In this document: piece after piece, positions 63,800 through 64,000 of the stretch | Numbering within the stretch: the first letter of the stretch is position 1 | Layout of the letters: the number at the start of each line of letters is the position of its first letter | Assembly: GCF_024281235.1 (NCBI RefSeq) | Contig: NZ_JAHWXY010000002.1 | Span: forward strand, 744,001-808,000 | DNA: 64,000 nucleotides | DNA from: Shinella daejeonensis | GTDB taxonomy: Bacteria; Pseudomonadota; Alphaproteobacteria; Rhizobiales; Rhizobiaceae | Reading direction: 5' to 3' | Notes under the pieces: model-generated | What the model was told of the DNA's origin: nothing | What the model saw: the letters and a program-made list of their open reading frames with translations, nothing else | Databases searched by the model: none | Made by a program: the position numbers and the translations under genes

Positions 63800-64000
63800 A
63801 TGTTACGCAGATTGACGCCTCGCGAGTTGCTGGAACAAATCGCTGCTGATTGGCAGCCACAGATCAGGGCCGCGTGGGTCGAGGCAATTGATCGCATCCG
63901 GTCCAACATCGTCCTGAAGCGCATTGTCGAGCGGCTAGAACGCGGTGACGTGGCCGGCGCGGTCGCTGATCTGGGCATAGAAGACGGCGTTTTGGCGAAG
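63800..64000 (+). CDS. Phage morphogenesis protein, N-terminal part
   Basis: ATG 63800 (AGGA five bases upstream) opens a frame of at least 67 codons to the window edge: MLRRLTPRELLEQIAADWQP, then AIDRIRSNIVLKRIVERLER. Helical start similar in style to MuF-like head morphogenesis proteins, but too little is present to be sure. Confidence 0.6.
   Translation, partial: MLRRLTPRELLEQIAADWQPQIRAAWVEAIDRIRSNIVLKRIVERLERGDVAGAVADLGIEDGVLAK

Larger units (their letters stand above)
32417..64000. mobile_element. Prophage, left part (right end outside the window)
   Basis: Everything right of the half-tRNA is phage: integrase, leftward early operon with RecT and NinB, immunity region, rightward early operon with methylase, RusA and a DnaA-like protein, then terminase, portal, scaffold, capsid and connectors. 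The head genes are intact, so the element may be inducible. More than 31.5 kb is present; tail and lysis genes and attR must lie beyond 64 kb. Confidence 0.93.

Overview
The window looks like the chromosome or a large replicon of a rhizobial alphaproteobacterium (Rhizobiaceae, Shinella/Rhizobium/Ensifer-like). The grounds are high GC, the families present (hydantoinase A/B, many SDRs and Liv-type ABC transport, CHAD/ParA/CYTH, GapR- and Ros/MucR-like phage genes) and frequent TTG/GTG starts. The genus is inference. No rRNA gene, complete tRNA gene or CRISPR array was seen.

1-20.2 kb is a catabolic and uptake island, all on the minus strand. It holds the start of an FMN-dependent 2-hydroxy-acid dehydrogenase, hyuB/hyuA with a GntR regulator and a Liv-type binding protein; an XRE-cupin regulator with an SDR; a complete branched-chain-type ABC transporter (binding protein, LivH, LivM, LivG, LivF) ending in an SDR; an SDR with an acetoacetate-decarboxylase-like enzyme; and an operon of enoyl-CoA hydratase, acyl-CoA ligase, Zn-alcohol dehydrogenase and aldehyde dehydrogenase. 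Three operon heads share a 14-bp motif, TTCAT-N3-AGTGAT, one copy just upstream of the XRE-cupin gene, which suggests one regulon. The substrate is not identifiable; a small carboxylic acid, ketone or alcohol taken up by LivFGMH and finished by CoA chemistry fits.

20.3-32.2 kb is more ordinary chromosome: a GlxA-type AraC regulator divergent from a betaine-type binding protein and a dimethylglycine/stachydrine demethylase-like flavoprotein, an EamA exporter, a phospholipase-D/cardiolipin-synthase-like protein, small housekeeping genes, and a tightly coupled CHAD-ParA-CYTH operon behind a Pho-box-like sequence, probably linked to polyphosphate.

32.4-64 kb is the left part of a prophage integrated at a tRNA-Thr(GGT) gene: a 3' half-tRNA (attL) sits next to a tyrosine integrase. 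The leftward early operon (42.6 to 32.5 kb) carries RecT, NinB, a DUF968-like nuclease, HNH proteins and small unknowns, and is interrupted by a TnpB gene with a rearranged RuvC active site. The immunity region (42.6-44.5 kb) has an XRE repressor, a PemK/MazF toxin, and two outward promoters with a CACGC-N4-GCGTG operator in their spacers. The rightward operon (44.5-52.7 kb) carries a leaderless Cro-like gene, a GapR-like gene, a GapR-ParB fusion, a PAPS-reductase-like enzyme, an MT-A70 methyltransferase, RusA, and a protein ending in DnaA domain IV. A highly structured noncoding region (about 52.86-53.18 kb) separates it from regulatory genes and from the packaging/head module (terminase, DUF4055 portal, scaffold, capsid, connectors). 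That module is peppered with cargo: an HNH-AP2 endonuclease, a T4 DenV-type pyrimidine-dimer glycosylase and a lipocalin. The right prophage end lies outside the window.

The strongest leads for new biology are the GapR-ParB fusion and its PAPS-reductase/methylase neighbours, the Fanzor-like active-site arrangement of TnpB, the structured RNA at about 53 kb, and the CHAD-ParA-CYTH operon.
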